Shown in pieces: positions 1 through 6,240 of a stretch of 7,459 nt of DNA. The DNA lies in contig CAZQEN010000372.1 of NCBI GenBank assembly GCA_964591605.1, forward strand, positions 1 through 7,459. Reading direction: 5' to 3'. Each line of letters opens with the position of its first letter. Position 1 is the first letter of the stretch. The notes under the pieces were generated by a model that was not told where the DNA came from, ran no database searches, and saw nothing but the letters and a program-made list of their open reading frames with translations. The DNA is from CAYLLT01 sp964591605 (GTDB lineage: Bacteria > Planctomycetota > Phycisphaerae > UBA1845 > PWPN01). A program made the position numbers and the translations under genes.

Positions 1-13
1 GCACACTTTTACC

Positions 14-53
14 GGGGGCGTGGGGGCGGCTCGCTGGGGCTGGGGGGGCTGGG
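14..53 (+). other. G-run cluster, possible G-quadruplex
   Basis: Five runs of three or more G lie on the + strand at 14-18, 22-26, 36-39, 42-48 and 51-53. If the seven-G run is split, 36-53 alone satisfies the usual pattern of four G3 tracts with short loops. It sits upstream of the TPR gene in DNA that does not read as protein. It may be only GC-rich flank; no role can be inferred from sequence alone. Confidence 0.35.
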
Positions 54-114
54 CCCCGCGAAGCCGACGCTGCCCATGCCACCCGGCCCAGAATGTCACG
101 CGCCGACATGAACC

Positions 115-142
115 ACAACGGACAACGAACAACAGACAACAA
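115..142 (+). repeat. Four tandem degenerate heptamers (ACAACRR type)
   Basis: Four consecutive 7-base units are visible: ACAACGG, ACAACGA, ACAACAG and ACAACAA, with a fifth decayed unit following. The stretch is A/C-rich and low in G+C compared with its surroundings. It ends 24 bases before the chosen start of the membrane/TPR gene, so it would lie in that gene's upstream region or leader. It could be a decayed intergenic tandem repeat or an unstructured leader. Confidence 0.6.
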
Positions 143-166
143 ACCAACAGCCGTTATGATGATCGA

Positions 167-2275
167 ATGGCCGCCCGAATGCCAACGCCACGCAGCGACC
201 CGCGCGGGTCTGAGCCCGCCGCGCCGCCGCCTTCATCGCCGGCCCTGGCGGTGCTGCCTGCGGCTGCGCTGGTCATCGCGGTCACGGCCGTGCACTGGCC
301 CGCCCTGTCGGCCCGGGCGGTGACGGTCGACGACCACCAGTACCTGCACGACAACTACCTGGTGCTGCATCCCGGCCGGGACTCGGTCCGGCGGTTTCTG
401 ACTGAGGTTCTTGAACCCTCCAGCGTTGAGGGCTACTACCAGCCGCTGGCCATGATCTCGCTCATGCTCGATACCGCGATGGGCGGCCGTCCCGACCACC
501 TGCGGCCCTATCACCGCACCAGCCTGGCCCTCCACGCGGCCAACGTCGTGCTCGTGTTCCTGCTGATCCGCGGATTGCTCGGGCAGGCGTGGATCGCCGC
601 CGCCGTTGCCCTGCTCTTCGGGCTCCATCCGATGACCGTTGAGCCGATTCCCTGGATCGGCGAGCGCAAGACCCTGCTCGCGGCCTTCTTCTCGCTGCTG
701 ACCCTGCTGGCCTATGCGCGGTACGCCCGGGCAAAGGCAAATGAGGGACAAGAGGGTACAGGCGGACATGGAGAGAACCGGAGAACCGCACTGGGGCATG
801 TGCTGCCGTCCGGCTCGCGTCGATCGTCGCACCGCACGTCTGCGGCGACCTGGTACACCGCGTGCGCTGGCTGCCTGGTGCTGGCCCTGCTGAGCAAGCC
901 GACAGCAACGCCACTGCCGATTCTACTGCTCGTGCTGGATTACTGGCCGCTGGGGCGGCTCAGTCCCGCGAAAGCGGGCCGCGCCCGCCCGTCGCGGATC
1001 ATCCTCGAAAAGCTGCCCCTGCTGGCGATCTCGGCCCTCTCCGCCGCGATCACGGTGATCTCGCAGGGCCGCACGGCCACCATCGGCATGCCCGGCCAGC
1101 GAGCCACGCCGAGCATCCCGCTCGTTCTGGGTTACTTCGGGCCGTTTTATCTGTCGAAGATCGCCTGGCCGCTCGAACTCTCCGCGTTTTATCGGATTCC
1201 GCAGCCGTTCACATTCGCGAACCCAACGCTGCTGCTCACGCTGACCGCCACGCTGGTGATCATCGCGGCCCTCGCGCTGTCGCTGCGCTGGACGCGGGCC
1301 TTCGTGGCCGGGGCGATCTTTTTTGTGATGGCGATCCTCCCGACCACCGGCGTAATCACGTTCACCAACGTGATCGCATCGGACAAATATGCGTATCTGC
1401 CGATCGTCGGACCGCTGCTCACCCTGGCCTGGTGCCTGGGCCGGTGGATCGACAAATCGAAGCTTCTCAGAACCTCCAGCGGGTCGCGGGTTGCGGCCGT
1501 CTCGGCCCTCGTCGCCGTGCTGGCGGCGGAAACAGCCCTGACGCGGCGACAGCTCGGCTACTGGCAGACGACCGAGACACTCTACGGGCGGATGCTCGAG
1601 CTCACGCCCGACTCCTGGCTGCTGTACCAGGGCCTGGGCGTCCACTACGCGGACACGGGCGACTACGCGAGGGCGATCACCGCCTACGAGCAGGGCCTTC
1701 GGCTGGATCCCAACACGGCCAGCCTGATGTACAACATCGGGAACGCTCATCTGCGCCTGGGCCAGCCGGAGGAAGCCATGACCTGGTACGAGCGCGCGCT
1801 GCGGACCGAAGAGTCGTCCGACGCCCACAACAACCTCGGCCACGCCCTGACGCAGCTCGGACGATTGTCCGAGGCCATCACGCATTACCAGCGGGCGATC
1901 GAGTTGCGGCCCAGGAACAATGGTGCCCGCAACAATCTCGCGGTGGCGTTCGCGCAATCCGGCCGTCTCGACGAGGCGATCGCGCAGCTCCGGGCCGTCC
2001 TGGAACTCGCCCCGGAGAACCCCCGGGCCTGGGGCAACCTGGGAAGCGCGATCCTCGAATCCGGTCGGCCGGCCGAGGCGATCACCTGCTACGAGCGGGC
2101 GGTGCAGCTCGATCCGGCGTACGTGGACGCCTGGGCCAACTGGGGCGAGGCATTGTACCGGCTCCATCGCTTCCCCGAGGCGGCCGCCCGCTATCGCAAG
2201 GCGCTGGAGCTTCGCCCGGACCACGCATCCGCACGTGAGCGGCTGGCGGAACTCGCCACGCGGGCGGCGCCGTAG
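167..2275 (+). CDS. TMTC-like multi-pass membrane protein with six C-terminal TPRs
   Basis: The predicted protein is 702 residues and integral to the membrane. The N-terminal half resembles TMTC/DUF1736-type GT-C proteins, some of which are O-mannosyltransferases. It has a first membrane segment near residues 25-45, then a VDDHQYLHDN segment with paired acidic residues D55-D56. YYQPLAMIS, HAANVVLVFLL, FGLHPMTVEPIPWIGERKTLLAA and LLSKPTATPLPILLLVLDYWPL follow, then more hydrophobic helices. From about residue 483, six 34-residue TPR units run nearly to the end, followed by a short capping helix. A sugar-transfer role is inferred from the fold; the substrate is unknown. The ATG at 167 was chosen because the in-frame codons back to 20 include the heptamer repeat and G-runs and look non-coding. 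No clear Shine-Dalgarno precedes it, and ATG 179 is an alternative. A hydrophilic stretch at about residues 189-227 interrupts the membrane domain. It ends in TAG. No functional link to the NAD genes is evident. Confidence 0.85.
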   Translation: MAARMPTPRSDPRGSEPAAPPPSSPALAVLPAAALVIAVTAVHWPALSARAVTVDDHQYLHDNYLVLHPGRDSVRRFLTEVLEPSSVEGYYQPLAMISLMLDTAMGGRPDHLRPYHRTSLALHAANVVLVFLLIRGLLGQAWIAAAVALLFGLHPMTVEPIPWIGERKTLLAAFFSLLTLLAYARYARAKANEGQEGTGGHGENRRTALGHVLPSGSRRSSHRTSAATWYTACAGCLVLALLSKPTATPLPILLLVLDYWPLGRLSPAKAGRARPSRIILEKLPLLAISALSAAITVISQGRTATIGMPGQRATPSIPLVLGYFGPFYLSKIAWPLELSAFYRIPQPFTFANPTLLLTLTATLVIIAALALSLRWTRAFVAGAIFFVMAILPTTGVITFTNVIASDKYAYLPIVGPLLTLAWCLGRWIDKSKLLRTSSGSRVAAVSALVAVLAAETALTRRQLGYWQTTETLYGRMLELTPDSWLLYQGLGVHYADTGDYARAITAYEQGLRLDPNTASLMYNIGNAHLRLGQPEEAMTWYERALRTEESSDAHNNLGHALTQLGRLSEAITHYQRAIELRPRNNGARNNLAVAFAQSGRLDEAIAQLRAVLELAPENPRAWGNLGSAILESGRPAEAITCYERAVQLDPAYVDAWANWGEALYRLHRFPEAAARYRKALELRPDHASARERLAELATRAAP

Positions 2276-2303
2276 AAAGAAAGCGGGCTTGCGGATCCCG
2301 GAC

Positions 2304-2332
2304 TTGACAATCCCCGCATGTTAGTGTATATT
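2304..2332 (+). promoter_or_regulatory. Sigma70-like promoter of pncB-nadE
   Basis: A perfect -35 TTGACA (2304-2309) is followed, after exactly 17 bases, by TATATT (2327-2332) as -10. TATTAT at 2329-2334 is an alternative -10. Transcription would start near 2339, giving a leader of about 20 bases with AGGAG at 2344-2348 before the pncB ATG at 2360. The -10 lies inside the palindromic operator, so a bound repressor should block polymerase. Confidence 0.85.
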
Positions 2333-2341
2333 ATACACTAA
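2321..2341. promoter_or_regulatory. Perfect 21-bp palindromic operator, probable NrtR site
   Basis: Two exact 10-base arms, TTAGTGTATA and TATACACTAA, flank a single central T at 2331. The core is GTGT-N7-ACAC. It overlaps the pncB -10 and the expected transcription start. Degenerate copies with the same core and spacing occur upstream of the nrtR gene in this window. NrtR regulators are known to bind roughly 21-bp palindromes in front of NAD biosynthesis genes, so NrtR is the best candidate ligand. Binding itself is inferred. Confidence 0.85.
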
Positions 2342-2359
2342 ATAGGAGTGGCGTGACCG

Positions 2360-3934
2360 ATGGCCCGATTATCCGAGATGTACCGCCCGTCGCTGGCCCT
2401 GCTGACCGATCTCTACCAGCTCACCATGGCCTACGGTTTCTGGAAGCACCGGCGCCTGGATGAAGAAGCGGTGTTTCACCTGACGTTCCGGCAGAATCCG
2501 TTCGGCGGCGGATACACGCTCGTCGCCGGGCTGGACCATGTCATCGACCTGGTGAGCGGGCTGCGCCTCGAGGAGGCCGATCTGGCCTATCTGCGCGGGC
2601 TGCTCGGCAACGACGGACGGCCGCTCTTCGAATCGGCGTTCCTGGACTTCCTCAAGGAGCTTCGCTTCACGATCGACATCGACGCGATGCCGGAAGGCAC
2701 GGTGGCCTTTGCCCACGAACCGCTCGTGCGGGTCAAGGGCCCGATTCTGCAGTGCCAGATCGTCGAAAGCGCGCTGCTGAACATCATCAACTTTCAGTCG
2801 CTCATCGCGACGAAGGCCGCGCGCGTCTGCCGGGCAGCGGGCGATGAGCCGGTGCTTGAATTCGGCCTGCGCCGGGCCCAGGGCATTGACGGGGCGCTGG
2901 CCGCAAGCCGGGCCGCCTACATCGGCGGGTGCGCGGCCACCTCCAACGTGCTCGCCGGGCGGCTGCTGGGCATACCCGTCCGCGGGACACACGCACACAG
3001 TTGGGTCATGTCGTTTGACAGTGAAATGGAGGCCTTCGACGCCTATGCCGAGGCGATGCCCAACAACTGCGTGTTTCTCGTGGATACCTACGATACGCTC
3101 GAGGGCGTGCAGCGGGCGATCGCCGTGGGCCGGCGGCTGCGCGAGCGCGGCCATGAGCTGGCCGGCATCCGGCTTGATTCGGGCGACCTGGCGGACCTGA
3201 GCATCCGTGCCCGCAAGATGCTCGACGAAGCGGGCTTCCCGAAAGCGGCCATTATCGCGAGCAACGACCTGGACGAACGCATCATCGAGAGCCTCAAGAC
3301 GCAGGGGGCGAAGATCTCGATCTGGGGCGTCGGGACGCGGCTCGTCACGGCCTACGATCAACCTGCCCTCGGCGGGGTGTTCAAGCTCTCGGCCATCCGC
3401 GAGCCCGGGGGCGAGTGGGAACCCCGCGTGAAGGTTTCCGAGCAGACGATCAAGACTTCCACACCCGGCATCGTGCAGGTGCGGCGATTCCGGGTCGGCG
3501 TTCGATCCGCCGCGGACATGATCTATGAGGAGTCGCTCGGCGCTCACGCCGACTCGCCGATCGTCAGTCCGGTCGACCCGACGCGGCGGTTCACCGTGCC
3601 GCCCGGCGCGGGGCACGATGATCTGCTCGTGCCGGTCATGCGTAACGGCCAGCCGGTCTCCGCATCGCCCTCGCTGGACGTGATCCGCCGGCGGGCCCGC
3701 GAGCAGCTCGCGTCGTTCGAGCCGCGGATCCTGCGCTTTCTGAACCCGCACGAATACCCGGTCGGCCTCGACGATCGCCTCCACGCGCTCAAAACCGACC
3801 TGATCCTCCGCGCGAGAGAAGGGGTGGCCCACCCGAAGGGTGGGGGACACGAAGATCGAAGCCCCCAAACCCCTCCCTCGCCTGACCGGTTCTCGAAAGC
3901 GAATCGTGTCTCTGGCACTGGGCAATCGGATTGA
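2360..3934 (+). CDS. pncB: Nicotinate phosphoribosyltransferase
   Basis: PncB converts nicotinate and PRPP, with ATP stimulation, to nicotinate mononucleotide in the cytosol; it is the committed step of Preiss-Handler salvage. Of 524 residues, about 1-484 fit the NAPRTase family. Visible motifs are LLTDLYQLTMAYGFW near the start, FGLRRAQGIDGALAASRAAYIGG (168-190, in two blocks), TSNVLAG, GTHAHSWVMSF (209-219, with H213 the likely conserved active-site His), DTYDTLEGV, GIRLDSGDL (269-277), SNDLDE and GVGTRLVTA. The ATG at 2360 is preceded by AGGAG at 2344-2348. After LHALKTDLIL the last 40 or so residues are rich in Pro, Gly, Ser and Arg, do not look like the family, and are encoded by a palindromic repeat (3812-3881). 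The TGA stop lies 3 nt before nadE, so the two genes are probably co-transcribed and translationally coupled. Repression by NrtR is likely through the upstream palindrome. Confidence 0.95.
   Translation: MARLSEMYRPSLALLTDLYQLTMAYGFWKHRRLDEEAVFHLTFRQNPFGGGYTLVAGLDHVIDLVSGLRLEEADLAYLRGLLGNDGRPLFESAFLDFLKELRFTIDIDAMPEGTVAFAHEPLVRVKGPILQCQIVESALLNIINFQSLIATKAARVCRAAGDEPVLEFGLRRAQGIDGALAASRAAYIGGCAATSNVLAGRLLGIPVRGTHAHSWVMSFDSEMEAFDAYAEAMPNNCVFLVDTYDTLEGVQRAIAVGRRLRERGHELAGIRLDSGDLADLSIRARKMLDEAGFPKAAIIASNDLDERIIESLKTQGAKISIWGVGTRLVTAYDQPALGGVFKLSAIREPGGEWEPRVKVSEQTIKTSTPGIVQVRRFRVGVRSAADMIYEESLGAHADSPIVSPVDPTRRFTVPPGAGHDDLLVPVMRNGQPVSASPSLDVIRRRAREQLASFEPRILRFLNPHEYPVGLDDRLHALKTDLILRAREGVAHPKGGGHEDRSPQTPPSPDRFSKANRVSGTGQSD
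3812..3881. repeat. Nested inverted repeat inside the 3' end of pncB
   Basis: The outer arms are GCGAGAGAAGGGGT (3812-3825) and ACCCCTCCCTCGC (3869-3881), imperfectly complementary. Inside them is a perfect hairpin, CCCACCC-GAA-GGGTGGG (3828-3844). A further pair, GACACGA (3846-3852) and TCGTGTC (3904-3910), lies partly outside. The element looks like the intergenic palindromes elsewhere in the window, notably the CGAGGGGT/ACCCCTCG core found after nadE. It coincides with the non-conserved tail of PncB, so it seems to be an extragenic-type repeat that became coding. Confidence 0.65.
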
Positions 3935-3937
3935 GGG

Positions 3938-5935
3938 GTGAGCGCCTTGAGACTCGTCAAAGTCGCCGCCGCCGTGCTGAATCAGACGCCGCTGGACTGG
4001 CCGGGCAACACCGCGCACATTCTCAGCGCCATCCGTGCAGCCCGAGTCGCCGGCGTGCGCGTGCTCTGCCTTCCCGAACTGTGCCTCTGCGGCTACGGCT
4101 GCGAAGATGCCTTCTACTCCGCCGGCCTGCGGCGCGAGGCCCGCCGCTGTCTGCGGCAGATCCTGCCCGAGACGAAGGGCATGGTGGTCGCGGTCGGCCT
4201 GCCCGTCATGTTCCGCAACAGCCTGTTCAACACCGTGTGCGTCGTCGCCGATGGGGTGATCCGCGGATTCGTCGCCAAGCAGCACCTGGCCGGCGAGGGT
4301 CTGCACTATGAGCCGCGCTGGTTCAGACCCTGGCCCTCAGGCGTGCACGCAATGATCGAGCTCGACGGTGAGACGCACCCCATCGGCGATCTGTGCTTCG
4401 ATGTGGGCGGCATCCGCATCGGCTTCGAGATCTGCGAGGACGCCTGGGTCGCCAACCGCCCCGGCCGTGGACTCGCCGACCGGGCGATCGACCTCATTCT
4501 CAACCCCAGCGCGAGTCATTTCGCCTTCGGTAAGTCCGAAGTGCGCCGGCGGCTCGTGCTCGACGCGTCGCGCGCGTTCGCCGCCACCTATGTTTACGCG
4601 AATCTTCTGGGCAACGAGGCCGGGCGCGCGATTTACGACGGCAGCGCACTGATCGCCTCCAACGGCGAGCTGCTCGCCGCCACGCCGCGCTTCAGCTATG
4701 CCGATCATGTGCTCGCCAGCGCCGTCGTCGACATCGACGCGACCCGCATGCAGCGATCGAAGACCGAGCCGGCCCGCTTCGATGGCCCGGCCGAGCCCGG
4801 TTGCATCCGCATCTCCCTGAGCATCGAAACCGAGGTCCCCGAGCGGCCGCACATCGCCGCGCCGACCTGGGAAGCAGGCCCGTCGCTCAAAGAGGAGGAG
4901 TTCACGCGGGCCGTCGCCCTGGGCCTGTTCGACTACCTGCGCAAGAGCCGGTCCCGCGGCTTCGTGGTCTCACTGAGCGGCGGCGCGGATTCGACCACCA
5001 TTGCCTGCCTCGTGGCCGCGATGGTCCGGCTCGGCTGCCAGAGCCTGGGTGCAGAGGGCTTCCGCGAAAAACTCGCGTACCTGAATCTGCCGGCCGGCGA
5101 GCCTGCGGCATGGGTGCGGGAGCTGTTGACCACCGTCTACCAGGCGACCGAAAACAGCTCATCGACCACCCGCCACGCCGCCAGGACGATGGCCGATGCG
5201 ATCGGCTCCAATCATCTCGAATTCGACATCACCGGGCTCCACCGGGGATACCTGGAGATGGTGGCTCGGGCCATCGGCCGGGAATTGACCTGGCAGCACG
5301 ATGACCTGGCCCTGCAGAACATTCAGGCCCGCGTCCGCTCACCGGGTGTCTGGATGCTCGCGAATCTCAAGAACGCCCTGCTTCTGGCCACCAGCAACCG
5401 CTCCGAGGCGGCCGTCGGCTATGCCACCATGGACGGCGACACCTCCGGCGGCCTGAGCCCCATCGCCGGGGCCAGCAAGGCGTTCATCCGAGGCTGGCTC
5501 CGCTGGATGCAGGCGCAGGGACCCGCCGGCGTCGGGCCGATCCCGCAGTTGTCGGCCGTCACCGACCAGCAGCCCACGGCCGAACTCCGCCCGCCGGATC
5601 ACGGCCAGACCGATGAAGCCGACCTGATGCCCTACGACGTGCTGGACGCGGTCGAGGACGCCGCGATCGGCGACAAGAAAACGCCCATCGAGGTCTTTCA
5701 CCTGCTCCGCGCCGACTTCCCGCAATACGAGCCGAGGCAGTTGATCGCGTGGATCGACCGCTTCTTTCGCCTCTGGGCCCGCAACCAGTGGAAGCGCGAG
5801 CGCTACGCACCCTCCTTCCACCTTGACGACCGAAACCTGGACCCCAAAACCTGGTGCCGCTTCCCGATCCTCTCGGGCGGTTACGAAACCGAGCTGGCGG
5901 CCCTCAACGCCCTCGTCGAATCACCAAGCCCGTAG
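3938..5935 (+). CDS. nadE: Glutamine-dependent NAD+ synthetase
   Basis: NadE carries out the ATP-dependent amidation of nicotinic acid adenine dinucleotide to NAD+, using ammonia released from glutamine. The 665-residue protein has both expected domains. The N-terminal nitrilase-type glutaminase shows the Glu-Lys-Cys triad: E47 in LPELCLCGYGCED, K114 in FVAKQHLAGEG and C166 in GFEICEDAW. The C-terminal synthetase shows the ATP pyrophosphatase loop SGGADS (347-352), LATSNRSEAAVGYATMDGD (483-501), a PTAELRP segment and DEADLMPYDVLD. Length is normal for the two-domain form. It begins 3 nt after the pncB stop. GTG 3938 is the longest start; TTG 3947, giving MRLVKVAAAVLNQ, has better spacing from GAGGGG (3933-3937) and may be the true one. 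It ends in TAG, just before a long inverted repeat. It is likely expressed from the NrtR-controlled pncB promoter. Confidence 0.95.
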   Translation: MSALRLVKVAAAVLNQTPLDWPGNTAHILSAIRAARVAGVRVLCLPELCLCGYGCEDAFYSAGLRREARRCLRQILPETKGMVVAVGLPVMFRNSLFNTVCVVADGVIRGFVAKQHLAGEGLHYEPRWFRPWPSGVHAMIELDGETHPIGDLCFDVGGIRIGFEICEDAWVANRPGRGLADRAIDLILNPSASHFAFGKSEVRRRLVLDASRAFAATYVYANLLGNEAGRAIYDGSALIASNGELLAATPRFSYADHVLASAVVDIDATRMQRSKTEPARFDGPAEPGCIRISLSIETEVPERPHIAAPTWEAGPSLKEEEFTRAVALGLFDYLRKSRSRGFVVSLSGGADSTTIACLVAAMVRLGCQSLGAEGFREKLAYLNLPAGEPAAWVRELLTTVYQATENSSSTTRHAARTMADAIGSNHLEFDITGLHRGYLEMVARAIGRELTWQHDDLALQNIQARVRSPGVWMLANLKNALLLATSNRSEAAVGYATMDGDTSGGLSPIAGASKAFIRGWLRWMQAQGPAGVGPIPQLSAVTDQQPTAELRPPDHGQTDEADLMPYDVLDAVEDAAIGDKKTPIEVFHLLRADFPQYEPRQLIAWIDRFFRLWARNQWKRERYAPSFHLDDRNLDPKTWCRFPILSGGYETELAALNALVESPSP

Positions 5936-5947
5936 CGGCCGCCCCTC

Positions 5948-6032
5948 AATAGAGCCCGAAGCGCCAGCGAGGGGTTCGCGGGAGGATGTCGCCCTCCGCG
6001 TGAAACCCCTCGCTCGCGCGTCGGGCTCTGTT
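5948..6032. repeat. Long imperfect hairpin downstream of nadE
   Basis: Two 29-base arms, 5948-5976 and 6004-6032, are complementary at 26 of 29 positions, and one of the mismatches is a G-T wobble. The arm core is GAGCCCGA...AGCGAGGGGTT. The intervening region holds a smaller GGGAGG/CCCTCC pairing (5980-5997). No T-run follows on either strand, so it is not a textbook intrinsic terminator, although it could end or stabilise the pncB-nadE message. It resembles multicopy palindromes I recall from planctomycete intergenic regions. The short open frames crossing it on both strands are not convincing genes. Confidence 0.8.
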
Positions 6033-6143
6033 GCGGGGTGGGGTCACGATGATGGGAACACGCAAAGCCCTCACGACTGGCCGGAAACCCCCGCCCGCGA
6101 ATGTTCTCACGAGCAATGGTTAAAAAAATCCCACCACACCCGC

Positions 6144-6172
6144 TTGAATTAGTGTCCATCATACACCATAAG
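6144..6172 (+). promoter_or_regulatory. Candidate promoter of nrtR
   Basis: TTGAAT (6144-6149) and CATAAG (6167-6172) are separated by 17 bases, a fair sigma70-like match that is weaker than the pncB promoter. Transcription would start near 6179. The first operator-like palindrome covers the spacer and the second covers the presumed start point, the arrangement expected for autorepression. Confidence 0.5.
6149..6169. promoter_or_regulatory. NrtR-type operator 1 upstream of nrtR
   Basis: By my count this element matches the perfect pncB palindrome at 16 of 21 positions. It keeps the left half TTAGTGT exactly and has ATACAC on the right, preserving GTGT-N7-ACAC. It overlaps the spacer of the candidate nrtR promoter. 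Its centre (6159) is 22 bp, about two helical turns, from that of the next element. Confidence 0.7.
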
Positions 6173-6191
6173 AGTGTACAAGTTACACGAA
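6171..6191. promoter_or_regulatory. NrtR-type operator 2 upstream of nrtR
   Basis: It has the same GTGT-N7-ACAC core (GTGT 6174-6177, ACAC 6185-6188) and about 14 of 21 positions like the pncB palindrome. The outer bases are degenerate. It covers the likely transcription start. Placed on the same helical face as operator 1, it could support cooperative binding of dimers. Confidence 0.6.
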
Positions 6192-6240
6192 AGGGTTAGT
6201 GTTGTCCTACACCTAAGAATACCCCCGGGCGTCGCTGACG
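6189..6240 (+). other. Probable original 5' end of nrtR, interrupted by in-frame TAA
   Basis: GAAAGGG (6189-6195) is a Shine-Dalgarno-like sequence, close to GTG 6199 and well spaced for TTG 6202. In the nrtR frame the codons from 6199 read MLSYT, then TAA (6214-6216), then EYPRASLTV running directly into the accepted frame at 6241. From memory, NrtR proteins commonly begin with a YPRPxxTVD segment, often with Tyr shortly before it. The frame therefore looks ancestral, with TAA where TAT or TAC would be expected. No ATG, GTG or TTG lies between the TAA and 6241; CTG 6235 is the only near-cognate start. Confidence 0.6.
6196..6216. promoter_or_regulatory. Operator-like element 3 overlapping the start region of nrtR
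   Basis: It keeps TTAGTGT exactly on the left and TACACCTAA on the right, but the spacing is GTGT-N6-ACAC and one extra C sits in the right half. It is therefore a poorer fit than elements 1 and 2. It contains the GTG (6199) and TTG (6202) start candidates of nrtR, and its last triplet is the in-frame TAA. It may be a weak site or a site decayed by small insertions and deletions. Confidence 0.45.

Noticed and set aside
20..166. N-terminal extension of the TPR protein from GTG 20
   Set aside because: These 49 codons cover G-runs and the heptamer repeat, have no membrane or family features, and precede a better ATG at 167.
923..2224. 433-codon minus-strand open frame opposite the TPR gene
   Set aside because: It mirrors the repeated TPR codons and shows no domain of its own.
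862..2238. Long second + strand frame (458 codons) within the TPR gene
   Set aside because: It is an Arg/Gly/Pro/Ala-rich shadow of the real frame, which carries clear TPRs and membrane segments.
2369..4306. 645-codon minus-strand open frame opposite pncB and nadE
   Set aside because: It runs across the boundary of two well-supported genes and has no recognisable motif; high G+C creates long antisense frames.
5823..6162. Small overlapping frames on both strands after nadE
   Set aside because: Their sequence derives from the end of nadE and the 5948-6032 hairpin, with no ribosome site or family-like features.
6116..6199. 27-codon frame from ATG 6116 upstream of nrtR, a possible leader peptide
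   Set aside because: It overlaps the promoter and operators, would start before the predicted transcription start, and lacks a clear ribosome site.
6214..6216. Reassignment of TAA to tyrosine to explain the interrupted nrtR
   Set aside because: The genes here end in TAG or TGA, but no other in-frame TAA occurs and all other tyrosines use TAC or TAT. Rarity of TAA is expected in GC-rich DNA, so an error or mutation is far likelier.
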